DNA from: a virus
Length of the DNA stretch: 40,351 bases
Reading direction: 5' to 3' (one strand)
IMG/VR virus record: IMGVR_UViG_3300031839_001818
Coordinates: 1 to 40,351 of that record
A program made the position numbers and the translations under genes. Below the pieces are notes generated by a model. That model ran no database searches. It worked only from the letters and a program-made list of their open reading frames with translations, and was not told the origin of the DNA. Shown here in pieces: positions 1 through 8,080 of the stretch. Numbering within the stretch: position 1 is the first letter of the stretch; every line of letters starts with the position of its first letter.

Positions 1-90
1 CGCGACGTGCGCAGCGGGCCGGACGGCATGCTGTACCTGTTGACGGACGATGCGGCTGGCAAGGTACTGCGGGTGGTGCCCGCAGACTGA
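1..90 (+). CDS. PQQ-dependent sugar dehydrogenase, C-terminal end (host gene, partial)
   Basis: Only the last 29 codons lie in the window, ending in a TGA stop at 88-90. The peptide includes SGPDGMLYLLTDD followed by a short run ending VVPAD. This resembles the last beta-propeller blade of the soluble aldose/PQQ sugar dehydrogenase family (GSDH, YliI type), periplasmic enzymes that oxidise sugars with PQQ. With so little sequence the family call is an inference. The gene is host DNA: the prophage target duplication covers its stop codon, and the prophage begins two bases after the stop, so the reading frame is intact. Confidence 0.65.
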   Translation, partial: RDVRSGPDGMLYLLTDDAAGKVLRVVPAD

Positions 91-91
91 G
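87..91. repeat. Target-site duplication, left copy (CTGAG)
   Basis: CTGAG directly precedes the TGTA terminus of the prophage and is repeated at 40262-40266 just after the other terminus. A 5-bp duplication is what MuA-type transposition makes. The copy includes the TGA stop of the upstream dehydrogenase gene. Confidence 0.85.
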
Positions 92-140
92 TGTAGCGCG
101 CCACTTGGTTTGACCCATCGCGACAGATGGTTTGACCCAT
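92..140. repeat. Left prophage end with transposase binding-site repeats
   Basis: After the TGTA terminus come two direct copies of GGTTTGACCCAT at 107-118 and 129-140, 22 bp apart, like the multiple MuA sites at Mu ends. A 15-bp stretch at 122-136 (GACAGATGGTTTGAC) recurs inverted and exact at 40144-40158 near the other end. The first copy sits within the terminal inverted repeat. That these are MuA sites is inferred from position, spacing and repetition. Confidence 0.85.
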
Positions 141-163
141 GAATTTCGGCCATGCTTCGGGGC

Positions 164-823
164 ATGTGCTCCAACTACCGCCCACCTGGTGAACGTCAGC
201 TCCGTGATCGGGGCGTTCGTGCCTCTCGGCGGGAGCTGGGGTTTGAGGATTGTTGGCCCGGTGACCTAGCGCCGGTGATCACCAGCGCTGAACCTGGGGT
301 GGCTGTGATGGGGTGTTTCGGGCTTGTGCCGCCCTGGGCTGACATCACCAGCGCACGCCGATGCTACAACGCGCGGTCTGAGACCGTCGCCCAGCGCCCA
401 TCCTTTCGCCGCGCCTGGTCCCGTGGCCAGCTCGCCGTGATTCCGATGGTGGCCTTCTACGAGATGCATTACGGCGCGCCCGGCGTGGGTATCCGGCACC
501 GCATCGAGCGCCGGGATGGGGCGGTGTTCGGCGTTGCGGGGCTGTGGGAGCACCGCGAGGATGCCGGCGGGCCGGAGTGGTCGTTCACGCTGCTGACGAT
601 CGCGGCTGCTGGCCACCCGCTGATGGGGCGCATGCATGGGCCGGCGGACGAGAAGCGGAGCATCGTGATCCTCGATGCCGGCGCTTGGGGTGCCTGGCTT
701 GAGGCCAGGAGCGTCTCTGAGCGCTTGGCGCTGCTGAGGCTGTTTGATGCCGACCAGATGAGGGATGAGCCGGCACCACTGCCGCCTCGGAACGCGGACG
801 ACCGTCAGGGCTCGCTGCTGTAG
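164..823 (+). CDS. SRAP-family abasic-site DNA-protein crosslink protein (YedK/HMCES type)
   Basis: Proteins of this family cap abasic sites in single-stranded DNA by a covalent link through Cys2. The start is set at 164, not at the in-frame ATG at 152, because it places Cys at position 2 (MCSNYRPP), which the chemistry needs once Met is removed. Other family marks are FGLVPPWA near residue 52, NARSE at 69-73, the catalytic Glu of FYE at 100, GLWE near 126 and a His at 158. The usual RMP after that His reads GPA. The 219-aa length is normal. It is the first phage gene, runs opposite to its neighbours and stops 5 bp from the methylase stop. A role in protecting phage DNA during replication or repair is inference. 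Confidence 0.92.
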   Translation: MCSNYRPPGERQLRDRGVRASRRELGFEDCWPGDLAPVITSAEPGVAVMGCFGLVPPWADITSARRCYNARSETVAQRPSFRRAWSRGQLAVIPMVAFYEMHYGAPGVGIRHRIERRDGAVFGVAGLWEHREDAGGPEWSFTLLTIAAAGHPLMGRMHGPADEKRSIVILDAGAWGAWLEARSVSERLALLRLFDADQMRDEPAPLPPRNADDRQGSLL

Positions 824-828
824 GGGCG

Positions 829-1647
829 CTACCACTCGATCTGGGCCTGTTCGGTCAGTGACCTGGGCTCTGGCCACCCGTCGCGCCAGTTGCCGATGAT
901 CAGCTCTCGGCGCTCGACGCCCTCGCCGCCTCCCACCGTATAGGTGATCGGCACGCTGCGGAACGGTAGGTGGCCGAAGATCCTGCGCATTTCGGGGTGG
1001 TCATTGACGGTGATGATGATTGTGCCCGCCATGTTGTCGGCGGCGTCTGCAAGGGCTTGGTATTCCGCCAGGGGGAAGTCGACCCCGTAGCCTTCGGTCT
1101 CCCAGTACGGCGGATCTGCGAAGAACAGGCTGTGCGGCCGGTCATATCGCTGCAGGCAGGCATGCCAGGGCAGGTTCTCGATGGTGGTGTCGGCCAGCCG
1201 TTGCCAGGCGGCCGTGAGGTGTTGCTCCAGCCGCAGGATGCTGAAGCGGGCCGGGCCAGTGGTTGAGGTGCCGAAGGTCTGGCCGTCGACGCGCCCACCG
1301 AATGCCAGGCGCTGGAGATAGAAGAATCTCGCCGCGCGCTGGATGTCGGTCAGCGTGGCCGGCGCTTTCTGCTGCTCCCAGAGGTAGGTCTGGCGGCTGG
1401 TCAACGCCCACTCGAACTGCCGAACAAACTCAGCTAAATGGTGCTTCACGACACGGTAGAGGTTGATCAGCTCGCCATTGAGATCGTTCAGCACCTCGCA
1501 GTCACTGGGCGGCTTGGCGAAGTAAAGCGCAGCGGCGCCGGCGAACAGCTCGACGTAGCAGCTGTGATCGGGGAACAGGGGCAGGATCTGCGGTGCTAGG
1601 CGGCGCTTGCCGCCGATCCACGGAATAAGGGGTTGGGCTGGGGTCAT
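829..1647 (-). CDS. dam: D12-class DNA adenine methyltransferase (Dam-like)
   Basis: The enzyme should transfer a methyl group from S-adenosylmethionine to N6 of adenine. The 272-aa protein carries PWIGGKRRL at 9-17 and ELFAGAAAL near 33-41 (the AdoMet-binding FxG motif). DPPY at 178-181 is the catalytic motif of the MethyltransfD12 family. It lies at the promoter-distal end of the leftward late cluster, a place where Mu relatives carry DNA-modification genes such as mom. Protection of packaged DNA from host restriction is the likely purpose. Recognition of GATC is probable from the family but cannot be read from the sequence. A 131-bp gap containing a strong hairpin separates it from the next gene upstream. 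Confidence 0.93.
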   Translation of the reverse strand: MTPAQPLIPWIGGKRRLAPQILPLFPDHSCYVELFAGAAALYFAKPPSDCEVLNDLNGELINLYRVVKHHLAEFVRQFEWALTSRQTYLWEQQKAPATLTDIQRAARFFYLQRLAFGGRVDGQTFGTSTTGPARFSILRLEQHLTAAWQRLADTTIENLPWHACLQRYDRPHSLFFADPPYWETEGYGVDFPLAEYQALADAADNMAGTIIITVNDHPEMRRIFGHLPFRSVPITYTVGGGEGVERRELIIGNWRDGWPEPRSLTEQAQIEW

Positions 1648-1674
1648 GGGTGAGCGTTCCGGTCTGTTAGCCTC

Positions 1675-1701
1675 GGCCCTGCCTGTACAGGCGGGAGGGC
1701 C
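1675..1701. other. Strong hairpin upstream of the adenine methylase
   Basis: GGCCCT (1675-1680) pairs with AGGGCC (1696-1701), enclosing the 12-bp palindrome GCCTGTACAGGC (1681-1692) and a GGG bulge. It lies in the leader between 1779 and the methylase start. No T-run follows on either strand, so it does not look like a standard intrinsic terminator. It could tune methylase expression or bind a protein. The rest of 1648-1778 shows one smaller stem, CACCG/CGGTG, and no gene. Confidence 0.4.
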
Positions 1702-1778
1702 CTGGGCTGGCTCACCGGTGTGATCGGTGGGTTGGCGGCCTCTCGGTGTGTTGCTGCACGCCGGGGGGTCGCCCTCTC

Positions 1779-2180
1779 TTATTCGCTGTCGGGCTCCCTG
1801 AGCAATTGGCCGATTGCGTCAAGTAGAACGTAGGGGTCGCCCACTGCGGACCGCGCAGCTGTGAGTACGTCGACAGCGTCCTGCAGCGATGCCTCGACAA
1901 CAATGCCCTGCTGCGCGGCGCCGGCCTCGGCAGCGGCGAGGCACGCTGCGGCGCGTTGCTGTAGCTGCTCTGGAGTTTCTCCATCCGGTGACAGCATCAA
2001 TGCCGCAAACGCTGTATCGACCGGGCCTGAGCTGATGTAGCCTTCGACCGCTCCGGCGGGTGTAGACGACGTTTCGGTCCGCCACATTCCGTGACCTGTC
2101 GGGGCGCAGCAGGCAGCCAGGTGCCGCGCCACGGGCGCGACGGATGCCGGCACCCAGGCGGCGATGTCGGTGTTACTCAT
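1779..2180 (-). CDS. Hypothetical protein after the tail fibre gene
   Basis: This 133-aa protein matches no family I recognise. It has a Cys pair early (AACCAP) and an alanine-rich helical middle and C-terminus, with no signal peptide or membrane segment. It begins inside the last codons of the upstream tail fibre gene (8-bp overlap) and is the last member of the tail fibre group, so translational coupling is likely. By position it may be a tail fibre assembly protein or a small distal-fibre protein, but nothing in the sequence proves it. Confidence 0.7.
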   Translation of the reverse strand: MSNTDIAAWVPASVAPVARHLAACCAPTGHGMWRTETSSTPAGAVEGYISSGPVDTAFAALMLSPDGETPEQLQQRAAACLAAAEAGAAQQGIVVEASLQDAVDVLTAARSAVGDPYVLLDAIGQLLREPDSE

Positions 2181-3891
2181 CGATCTGCTCCAGCGTTGCG
2201 CCGGCGTCGTAGGCGATGACAGTGCGGACTGCCTGGAGTTCGGCGGGGGTCAGGTCGCGGTTGATGATCAACCCTGAAAAGTGGCCGGTGGGCGACCCGC
2301 CGCCACTGCTCGTCTGAATCGCGGCGACACCCACAAATTCGCTGGGCTCGTATGTGCCGACCCCGATACCGCCAGTCGATGATTGAATCTCCAATGCACC
2401 ATCTGCTTTACGCAATACCGGGACCAGCGGAGTATCGTGTGGAAACGCGCCGTTGCCCGCACTGGCCTGTATCAGTGGGCTGTCGTTAGATATGTCGCGC
2501 ATCCGCGCGAGCAATTGTCGGGCCGGCGGGTCTCGCCGGGACATGATTGTCAGGTAGTTGTTGCCCGTTACGATCCCGAACATCGGATTGACGCTGGTCG
2601 CAGAGGCAGCCCCCTGCAGTCCGGCGACCATCGTGTAGTCATCGCTCAGTGGTAGCGAGGCGCCAGTCAGCCGATCATCGACCCCATCGCCGAGTAGGTA
2701 GTAGCAGTCGCGCACGCCGGCTTCGGTGACGTCCCAATGATCTGCCGCGCGCTGATACGGCGTCAAAACTGCGCCGCGCTCGACCTGCCATCCACCGATG
2801 CGGAATGTGCGTAGCGAATTCGTGGCGTATCTGACAGCGCCGGTCACTGTCGCATGTGATCCAGTCGTGGCAGTCGCAGATACCCGGTAAATGCCATCGC
2901 CAAGAGCTTCGACGACATACGTCAGCGGGTCGATGACCTGCCCTTGCAGCGCCAGCGCGAAGTCATTTGCGACGGCGCCAACTGTTGCGCTCCCGAAACT
3001 CGGCGCTGCGCCGTCATCCATTGCAACGTAGGCGCTGATGGTGGCCTGCTCACCCGCTGGCAATGGTGAGGTGTGATAGGCAGCGAGTACTTCGGCGGCA
3101 TCGGAAAACGCGATCGTTGTGCCGATGTCGGCTGCGACCATCGGGCCGGCGTCTGATACGGGGCCCGTCGCTACGTGCAGCTGCTGCACTGTGGGCTCGG
3201 AGTATCGCAGCCTGTTGCGTCGCCCACCCGCAGGCTGGCGCGCAAGTACGGGCCGGGCGGTGGCGGTGATGGTGGACTGGTGATTGCCGTCGATCTCGGT
3301 GACGGAGAAGTTGCTGATCGTGACGTCGTCTGCGGCCTCGGAGAGGAATCGGACTGACACTCCACCGGCAACGCAGGGCACGATCCGTTGGAACGTACCT
3401 GAGCCGTGCACGTACGTGAACAATGTGTCTGCAGAGTCGATGAGATTGCGGATGCGGATGCGGGCACGCGAGCCGCTGTTGATTGTTTGCGTCCAGCGGA
3501 CACGGACGTGGCTTGCGGGTGTCGGATGGCCCTGCACCATCGAGCCGGCCTCTCCGGCAGGGCTGCGGGCACCTTGTGGGTCCCAGTACCAGGCATTTGG
3601 CGGTGTTTCTGTCGAGAGCGTACCGAACCAGCCCGTCAGTCCGTCGCTGAAATCGCCGTTGACGGCGAGGTCGTCGCCCCAGAGGCCGCGGGAGGTATCT
3701 AACTCCAGCCCGACGGGCTGCCCGATTGCGGTCACAGGCGTGGCGCCGGTGTATTCCTGGTAGAGCGTGCTGAAGTCCGCCGGGCGATAGAAGCCGCCAT
3801 TTTCGCCATTGAGGAACAAGCTCTGTGCCAACGCGACCACCGGCGTGCGATTGGGCAATGGGGCAACGCCGGCGCCGTAGCCCATGATCAT
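2173..3891 (-). CDS. Putative tail fibre / receptor-binding protein
   Basis: The 572-aa protein has mostly beta-rich sequence. An N-terminal domain around residues 70-190 has the look of a carbohydrate-binding jelly roll (NGDFSDGLTGW, then a segment ending in ISNFSV). A C-terminal region with YYLLGDGVDD and a later GLIINRDLT resembles concanavalin/LamG-like domains common in phage fibres. The start at 3891 is chosen over one at 3918 because it forms an ATGA overlap with the preceding gene, the pattern used throughout this cluster. It is likely the host-range determinant, recognising a surface polysaccharide; that is inference. Confidence 0.75.
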   Translation of the reverse strand: MIMGYGAGVAPLPNRTPVVALAQSLFLNGENGGFYRPADFSTLYQEYTGATPVTAIGQPVGLELDTSRGLWGDDLAVNGDFSDGLTGWFGTLSTETPPNAWYWDPQGARSPAGEAGSMVQGHPTPASHVRVRWTQTINSGSRARIRIRNLIDSADTLFTYVHGSGTFQRIVPCVAGGVSVRFLSEAADDVTISNFSVTEIDGNHQSTITATARPVLARQPAGGRRNRLRYSEPTVQQLHVATGPVSDAGPMVAADIGTTIAFSDAAEVLAAYHTSPLPAGEQATISAYVAMDDGAAPSFGSATVGAVANDFALALQGQVIDPLTYVVEALGDGIYRVSATATTGSHATVTGAVRYATNSLRTFRIGGWQVERGAVLTPYQRAADHWDVTEAGVRDCYYLLGDGVDDRLTGASLPLSDDYTMVAGLQGAASATSVNPMFGIVTGNNYLTIMSRRDPPARQLLARMRDISNDSPLIQASAGNGAFPHDTPLVPVLRKADGALEIQSSTGGIGVGTYEPSEFVGVAAIQTSSGGGSPTGHFSGLIINRDLTPAELQAVRTVIAYDAGATLEQIDE

Positions 3892-4454
3892 GGCTGCACC
3901 CCGTCGAGCTGGGCCCACAGGGAGTCGGCGGTGGCGTCCTGGACCAACAGTGTCAGGCGGTCACCGATGGCGATGGTGATGTCGACGGGGATGGTGCTGG
4001 TGCCGTCGACGGCCCAGGGCCCGAACACGGTGTCGTTGTGCTCAACCGACAGCAGGGCTTGGCCTGCGGTTTCGACGTAGAGGCGTGACAGGCTGCCGGC
4101 GAAGGATGCAGACCGTGCGATGGGATACCCGCCATCCGCCACCCCACCGAAGATGTGGACCCCGTACTGGTCACCGGGAATGCCGGGCACGCCCTGGATG
4201 CCTTGCATGCCGCGGATGTCGGTGGCTTCGGCGGCGGTTTCGACCAGGCCACCGCTGCTCAGGTAGCCGAGCACGGTGGGCTTTGTGCCTTGTCCGCCGG
4301 TCCAGTCGATGACGCGCAGTACGCTGCGATCGCCGTCGGCCGCGGCGGTGACGATGGGGCTCCAGCCGCGATAGCCCTGCAGCAGGTTGAGCAGCTCGAT
4401 GCTGGGCTGGGGGCCGCTTTCGACTTTGAGGGGGGCGACGGCTTTGAGGGTCAT
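3888..4454 (-). CDS. Tail fibre protein with collagen-like segment
   Basis: The 188-aa protein contains a short collagen-like stretch (GIQGVPGIPGDQ) in the middle, a trimerising motif frequent in phage tail fibres, followed by a beta-rich C-terminus. A longer frame runs to 4619, but ATG at 4454 makes a 4-bp ATGA overlap with the upstream stop. The extra N-terminus would also be an Arg-rich shadow of the neighbouring gene. It is probably a structural part of the fibre between the baseplate and the receptor-binding protein. Confidence 0.72.
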   Translation of the reverse strand: MTLKAVAPLKVESGPQPSIELLNLLQGYRGWSPIVTAAADGDRSVLRVIDWTGGQGTKPTVLGYLSSGGLVETAAEATDIRGMQGIQGVPGIPGDQYGVHIFGGVADGGYPIARSASFAGSLSRLYVETAGQALLSVEHNDTVFGPWAVDGTSTIPVDITIAIGDRLTLLVQDATADSLWAQLDGVQP

Positions 4455-4777
4455 AGCGTGCGGTCCTCGAGGACGTCGATTGCGATGGTCTCGCTGGACA
4501 TGACGAAACCGTCGGCGCTGGTGAACTGGATATCGAACTCGATGCGCTCGATGGGCCAGCCCTGGGTGTCGTCGGATGGCGCGCTCACTTTGTGCAGGCC
4601 GACCTCGGCGTCGATCCATTCACATGTGAAGGCCTGCACCAGCGCGGCGTTTCGCGGCTGACGGGCCTCGGCAGCGATGGCCCAGCCCGTCATGTTGGCA
4701 CCCTGGCCGCCCGCCATCTGCAGCACGCGTAGGGGGTGCTCGAAAGTATCGCCGCGCTTGTGGGTGATGCGAATCAT
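4451..4777 (-). CDS. Small tail fibre / baseplate-associated protein
   Basis: The 108-aa protein begins MIRITHKRGDTF and has alternating hydrophobic residues that suggest a beta-sandwich. Small proteins starting with a 'KRGDTF' motif often sit next to fibre genes in phages and resemble the N-terminal baseplate-binding domains of fibre proteins (BppU-like). I infer a linker role. Spacing to the upstream gene is 2 bp, and its stop overlaps the next start. Confidence 0.65.
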   Translation of the reverse strand: MIRITHKRGDTFEHPLRVLQMAGGQGANMTGWAIAAEARQPRNAALVQAFTCEWIDAEVGLHKVSAPSDDTQGWPIERIEFDIQFTSADGFVMSSETIAIDVLEDRTL

Positions 4778-4779
4778 GG

Positions 4780-5373
4780 CTAGGCAGTCCGGCGCCAGCG
4801 GCGCACGACGATGGAGGGCTGCATGATGAAGACGGCGTTCTCCGGGCCGCGGGCGATGCCGATCTCATCAACCGTCTGGGCAACAGGTCCGCCATGCCCC
4901 CAGCCGGAGCCGGGATCAGCGGTGTAGTACGGGTCCCATGTGGAGTTGGTTCGTGGGATGTGCTCGTTCTCCAGCGTAATGTACGAGGTGCCGATCTCAT
5001 TGCCGGTGGTGGCCAGCGCTTCCTGATCACTCAGCGGCGGTAGGTCAATTGCGCCTTCAGTGTCGCGGCCGACCGTGACGCGGCCCTGCCCGTATTCCTC
5101 CCAGGTCTGCCACGGGTAGCGCTGGTTGGGCGTGAGCGCATCGTTGGTGGTTTCGAGGATGTCGCCCACCCGGTACGTGAGATTGATGATGGCCCGGAAC
5201 AGCTGGTTGTAGGTGCCTGCCTCCGGCGTTGCTCCACTGGCCTCGATGAGGCCCACAAGCTCTTCCTGAATGCCATTGCACCATTCGGCATTGAGATAGG
5301 TGCCGGCAGCCTCGGGGGAAGCGTCGGCAAACTTGTTGTCGGGTGTCGCGTTGGACGTTTGGATGCGGTCCAT
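4780..5373 (-). CDS. Tail fibre / tail collar-like protein
   Basis: The 197-aa protein starts MDRIQTSNATPDNKF, a typical opening for phage tail fibre proteins placed just after the gp48 baseplate gene. The middle shows QEELVGLIEASG, then PEAGTYNQLFRAI, features common in proximal fibre proteins. The C-terminus, with MQPSIVVRRW, resembles the end of collar/microcystin-dependent-type domains (PYI-x4-W). It most likely forms the proximal part of the side fibre. The gene follows gp48 by one base. Confidence 0.78.
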   Translation of the reverse strand: MDRIQTSNATPDNKFADASPEAAGTYLNAEWCNGIQEELVGLIEASGATPEAGTYNQLFRAIINLTYRVGDILETTNDALTPNQRYPWQTWEEYGQGRVTVGRDTEGAIDLPPLSDQEALATTGNEIGTSYITLENEHIPRTNSTWDPYYTADPGSGWGHGGPVAQTVDEIGIARGPENAVFIMQPSIVVRRWRRTA

Positions 5374-5374
5374 T

Positions 5375-5920
5375 TCAGGTCTCCGAGTACACCAGTTCGT
5401 AGGTGCAGTGGGCGGGCTTGATGCGGTCGAGCAGGCAACGCAAGGTGCTGTCGTCGTCGACGAATTGGCCCAGGGAATCGCTGCAGGTGTCGTTACAGGT
5501 CATTCGGATGACGCCGATGCCGTCGACGTGGATATCGAGATCACTGGGGCCGGCGTTGACCACGTCGATCTCGAACCCCAGTGCTGCGGCTTCTGCTTCC
5601 AGGTAGACATCGGTGTTGCCGCCAACGGCTCGCAGCCGGCTGACAACAATGGCCCGGCGCTGCCCGAGCGTGCCGCCCAGCTCCGGCAGGCATCCGTCCG
5701 GCAGGCCGACGGTGGCCTCCCATTCGGGCAGCAGCTCGGTTGTGGTTCGCGGGTCGCCCTCCACCACCAGTTGCTCGATGCGCAGGTGCAGCCGCGCCAG
5801 GCCATCTGCGATTGCGGTCAACAGGCTGTTGAACACCGGGCCGCGGGCCAGTGCCCGCCAGAGGGCGCCGCGCGGCAGCAGCGCCTTGAGCTGGGCGACG
5901 TAGCGGGCGATCAGGTCCAT
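5375..5920 (-). CDS. Baseplate wedge protein, Mu gp48 family (YmfQ/DUF2313)
   Basis: The 181-aa protein matches the gp48 family in order and sequence: an N-terminal helix with LKALLPRGALWR, the segment LLPEWEATVGLPDGC, then QRRAIVVSRL. A Cys-containing C-terminal part (MTCNDTC...CLLDRIKPAHC) follows. The LPEWE and IKPAH marks are characteristic of this family, which sits at the baseplate edge where side fibres attach. It overlaps gp47 by 10 bp. Confidence 0.9.
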   Translation of the reverse strand: MDLIARYVAQLKALLPRGALWRALARGPVFNSLLTAIADGLARLHLRIEQLVVEGDPRTTTELLPEWEATVGLPDGCLPELGGTLGQRRAIVVSRLRAVGGNTDVYLEAEAAALGFEIDVVNAGPSDLDIHVDGIGVIRMTCNDTCSDSLGQFVDDDSTLRCLLDRIKPAHCTYELVYSET

Positions 5921-7008
5921 GTGATCTCGCCCATCACCAGTATCTCGTCGTCGTCGGCCTCGGGTGCTGTGGCGGGCACGCTCATGGTGAAGTCGACCAG
6001 CCCGGTACCGGCGCCGATGGCGACGATGAACCGGTTCAGCGGGATGGTGGCGCCGGGGACTGCTGCGGCTTTGAATACCTGCTCAAGCGCGGCCTGTACC
6101 CGCACCCGGGCGGCGGCGTCATCGGGGATATCGTTGATGCTGAAATCGACCGCCACCGGCGTGGGCGACATCACCTCCAGGCCGTTGATGTGCTCGCCTG
6201 GGTTCTCCGGGTCTTCAATGACCATGCCGACGGGAACTCGCGCATTGATGTAGTCAAACGCGGCGGTAACGTCTGCGGGCGCCGCTGTTTCGGCGCCGGT
6301 GTAGTTGTCGTCGACCACATAGACGCGCACCGAGCCCGGCCCGCGCCAGGCGGGCATGCACCAGGCGCGGGTGATGCTGGGGATGGCCAGCGCCCATCGC
6401 TCGTAGTCGCCCTTGTTGCCACCATGCGGAGGGTTCTGGATGCGCGACAGCAGCCGCTGCAGCAGTGCTGCTTCGGTTTCGGTGTCGGTGGCGCCCGCCA
6501 AGGCACCGGCTGCCACCGTCGCAACCGAGTCGACGCCGGCGGGCGGTGAAATGAAGGCCAGTGCTGCACCCGCCAGCTGGTTGCCGGCGCTGCCCGGTTG
6601 CTCGGCGGTGACATCGAGGTCGACGCTGCCGCCGCCGCCGATGTCATCGCCGGCGTCGACCGTATAAACCTGCCCCGCTGCTGACTGCAGTTTGGCGCCC
6701 GTGGCGATGCTGGATCCCGGTGCGCCGGTGACGGTGATGGTGCCAGCCGCGCGCGTGGCCTCACGCCGGGTGATACCCCAAAGCGAGGCCCAGCGATCGA
6801 GGTCATCCCCGCGCGCGGTGATGGGCACCGCTGCCTCGGCGCGGCGCTGCAGAAATCCGTACAGCAAATGCAGCGCCCCCGACAGCGCGGTGATCAGGCT
6901 GGTAAGGATGCCTCGGCGCAGCACTGGCGCTGCGCCCTGGACTCGGGTGGTGACATCGCTGCGGGTACGCGCATGCAGTTCTGTCAACGAGGGCCGGGAA
7001 AAGCTCAT
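5911..7008 (-). CDS. Baseplate J-like protein, Mu gp47
   Basis: The 365-aa protein belongs to the baseplate J family (P2 gpJ, Mu gp47, T4 gp6), the wedge protein that forms the outer baseplate ring. It opens MSFSRPSLTELHAR, the standard start of the family. The segment RWASLWGITRREAT is followed by GTITVTG, then a long beta region including PPHGGNKGDYERWA and a C-terminal SINDIPDDAAARV. Start and stop overlap its neighbours in the usual ATGA way. Confidence 0.95.
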   Translation of the reverse strand: MSFSRPSLTELHARTRSDVTTRVQGAAPVLRRGILTSLITALSGALHLLYGFLQRRAEAAVPITARGDDLDRWASLWGITRREATRAAGTITVTGAPGSSIATGAKLQSAAGQVYTVDAGDDIGGGGSVDLDVTAEQPGSAGNQLAGAALAFISPPAGVDSVATVAAGALAGATDTETEAALLQRLLSRIQNPPHGGNKGDYERWALAIPSITRAWCMPAWRGPGSVRVYVVDDNYTGAETAAPADVTAAFDYINARVPVGMVIEDPENPGEHINGLEVMSPTPVAVDFSINDIPDDAAARVRVQAALEQVFKAAAVPGATIPLNRFIVAIGAGTGLVDFTMSVPATAPEADDDEILVMGEITWT

Positions 7009-7466
7009 GGTGTGAAGATCCCGAAAGTTGGACGGGTGCTGGCATCCCAGAGGTCAGCCAGGCGATAGCGCTCTACCCCTTCTGGACGCTGCAAGGTGAT
7101 GGCGAGGTCGATCCGATCATTGGCGCTGACTTGGGCCGAGACCTGCACGCTCTGGGCGACGGCGTCATCCACCAGCCAGGCCAAGGCCTCGCGTGCGGAC
7201 TGCTCGGCTTCACGCACGGTGCCTTCAGACAGGCGGCGCCGCGCCAGGCGCCACAGGTGGGCGCCATCGCGATCATCGGGGTTGGCCAGCACAGAATCGC
7301 CCCACCAGCCGCGGCGGTCTCCGTCTGCCGCGGCCGCAAACTCGCGGTCGGTGAGCAGTGAGGCCATCACGGCGGGCAGCAGGCTGTCATCCGGCAGCAG
7401 CTCGCCGCCGGTCAGGACCAGGTCGAGGTCGGTATCGTTGATGGCGTGGATGGCGAGATCGGTCAT
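7005..7466 (-). CDS. Baseplate protein, Mu gp46 family (GpW/gp25-like)
   Basis: The 153-aa protein has DLVLTGGELLPDDSLLPAV, then TDREFAA and GWWGDS, the signature of the phage GP46 family. These proteins are related in role to T4 gp25, a lysozyme-fold wedge subunit linking the baseplate to the first sheath ring. Its position between gp45 and gp47 is the canonical Mu order. The stop overlaps the gp47 start. Confidence 0.93.
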   Translation of the reverse strand: MTDLAIHAINDTDLDLVLTGGELLPDDSLLPAVMASLLTDREFAAAADGDRRGWWGDSVLANPDDRDGAHLWRLARRRLSEGTVREAEQSAREALAWLVDDAVAQSVQVSAQVSANDRIDLAITLQRPEGVERYRLADLWDASTRPTFGIFTP

Positions 7467-7468
7467 GG

Positions 7469-8080
7469 TCAGGCCATCGGTGTCAGCGGCGGCGAAACAG
7501 GCGCACCGTCACCTTGCTCGGTATGGGAATGGCCGTTGTAGATGATCCGCATTTCTTGCATCGAACCCAGCGGGTCCAAAACCGCCGTAGCCGATTCGAT
7601 GACGCCGTCGACATCCAGTCGGCCGAAGATATGGACGTCCTGGGTGCATTCCACCAGCGGCGTCTCCATCACCACTTTGCTGGCGGCCTTGATGTGGATC
7701 TCGCCGCCCAGCTTGATGCGGAGGAAATCACCCTCGGCGTTGTACGCAACCCACTCCCCCGCCTCGAGGTCGCGGATGCGCGACGCCGGGTGGTCGACGG
7801 CGATGGCCACCGGGTGCGTGCGCGAGCCCCCCATGCACAGCACCACGCAGGTGCTGCCGACCGGGGCGTGGCCGCTGGTACCAAACAGCTGCACCAACTG
7901 CACATCGGAGATCCGCTCGCCCGAAAGCAGACTGACCTGAACGCGCTGCACCCCGCCGCTGTCGTCGACGGCGGTGATGCGGCCGCGGCTGGCCATCAAC
8001 CGCACCCGCTGCGCAAGCGGCCGGGTGAGCTGCTGGATGAGCCCGGTGACCAGGCGCTGGATTGACTGGCCGTCAGGCAT
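7469..8080 (-). CDS. Baseplate spike protein, Mu gp45 (gpV-like)
   Basis: The 203-aa protein is the membrane-piercing central spike family (P2 gpV, Mu gp45): an N-terminal OB-fold with GERISDVQLVQLFG and a beta-helical C-terminus with IKLGGEIHIKA and VDGVIES. The C-terminal HSHTEQGDG fits the His-containing iron-binding tip. The start at 8080 (MPDGQSIQ) is preferred to an upstream GTG at 8095 because it overlaps the gp44 stop and has a GAGGT-like ribosome site 8 bases ahead. Confidence 0.92.
   Translation of the reverse strand: MPDGQSIQRLVTGLIQQLTRPLAQRVRLMASRGRITAVDDSGGVQRVQVSLLSGERISDVQLVQLFGTSGHAPVGSTCVVLCMGGSRTHPVAIAVDHPASRIRDLEAGEWVAYNAEGDFLRIKLGGEIHIKAASKVVMETPLVECTQDVHIFGRLDVDGVIESATAVLDPLGSMQEMRIIYNGHSHTEQGDGAPVSPPLTPMA

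Noticed and set aside
1675-4454. Tail-fibre inversion (G-segment/gin) system
   Set aside because: No serine recombinase gene and no inverted pair of crossover-like sites around the fibre genes were found.
3888-4454. Collagen-like motif as sign of eukaryotic origin
   Set aside because: Short Gly-x-y runs are common in phage fibres as trimerising elements.
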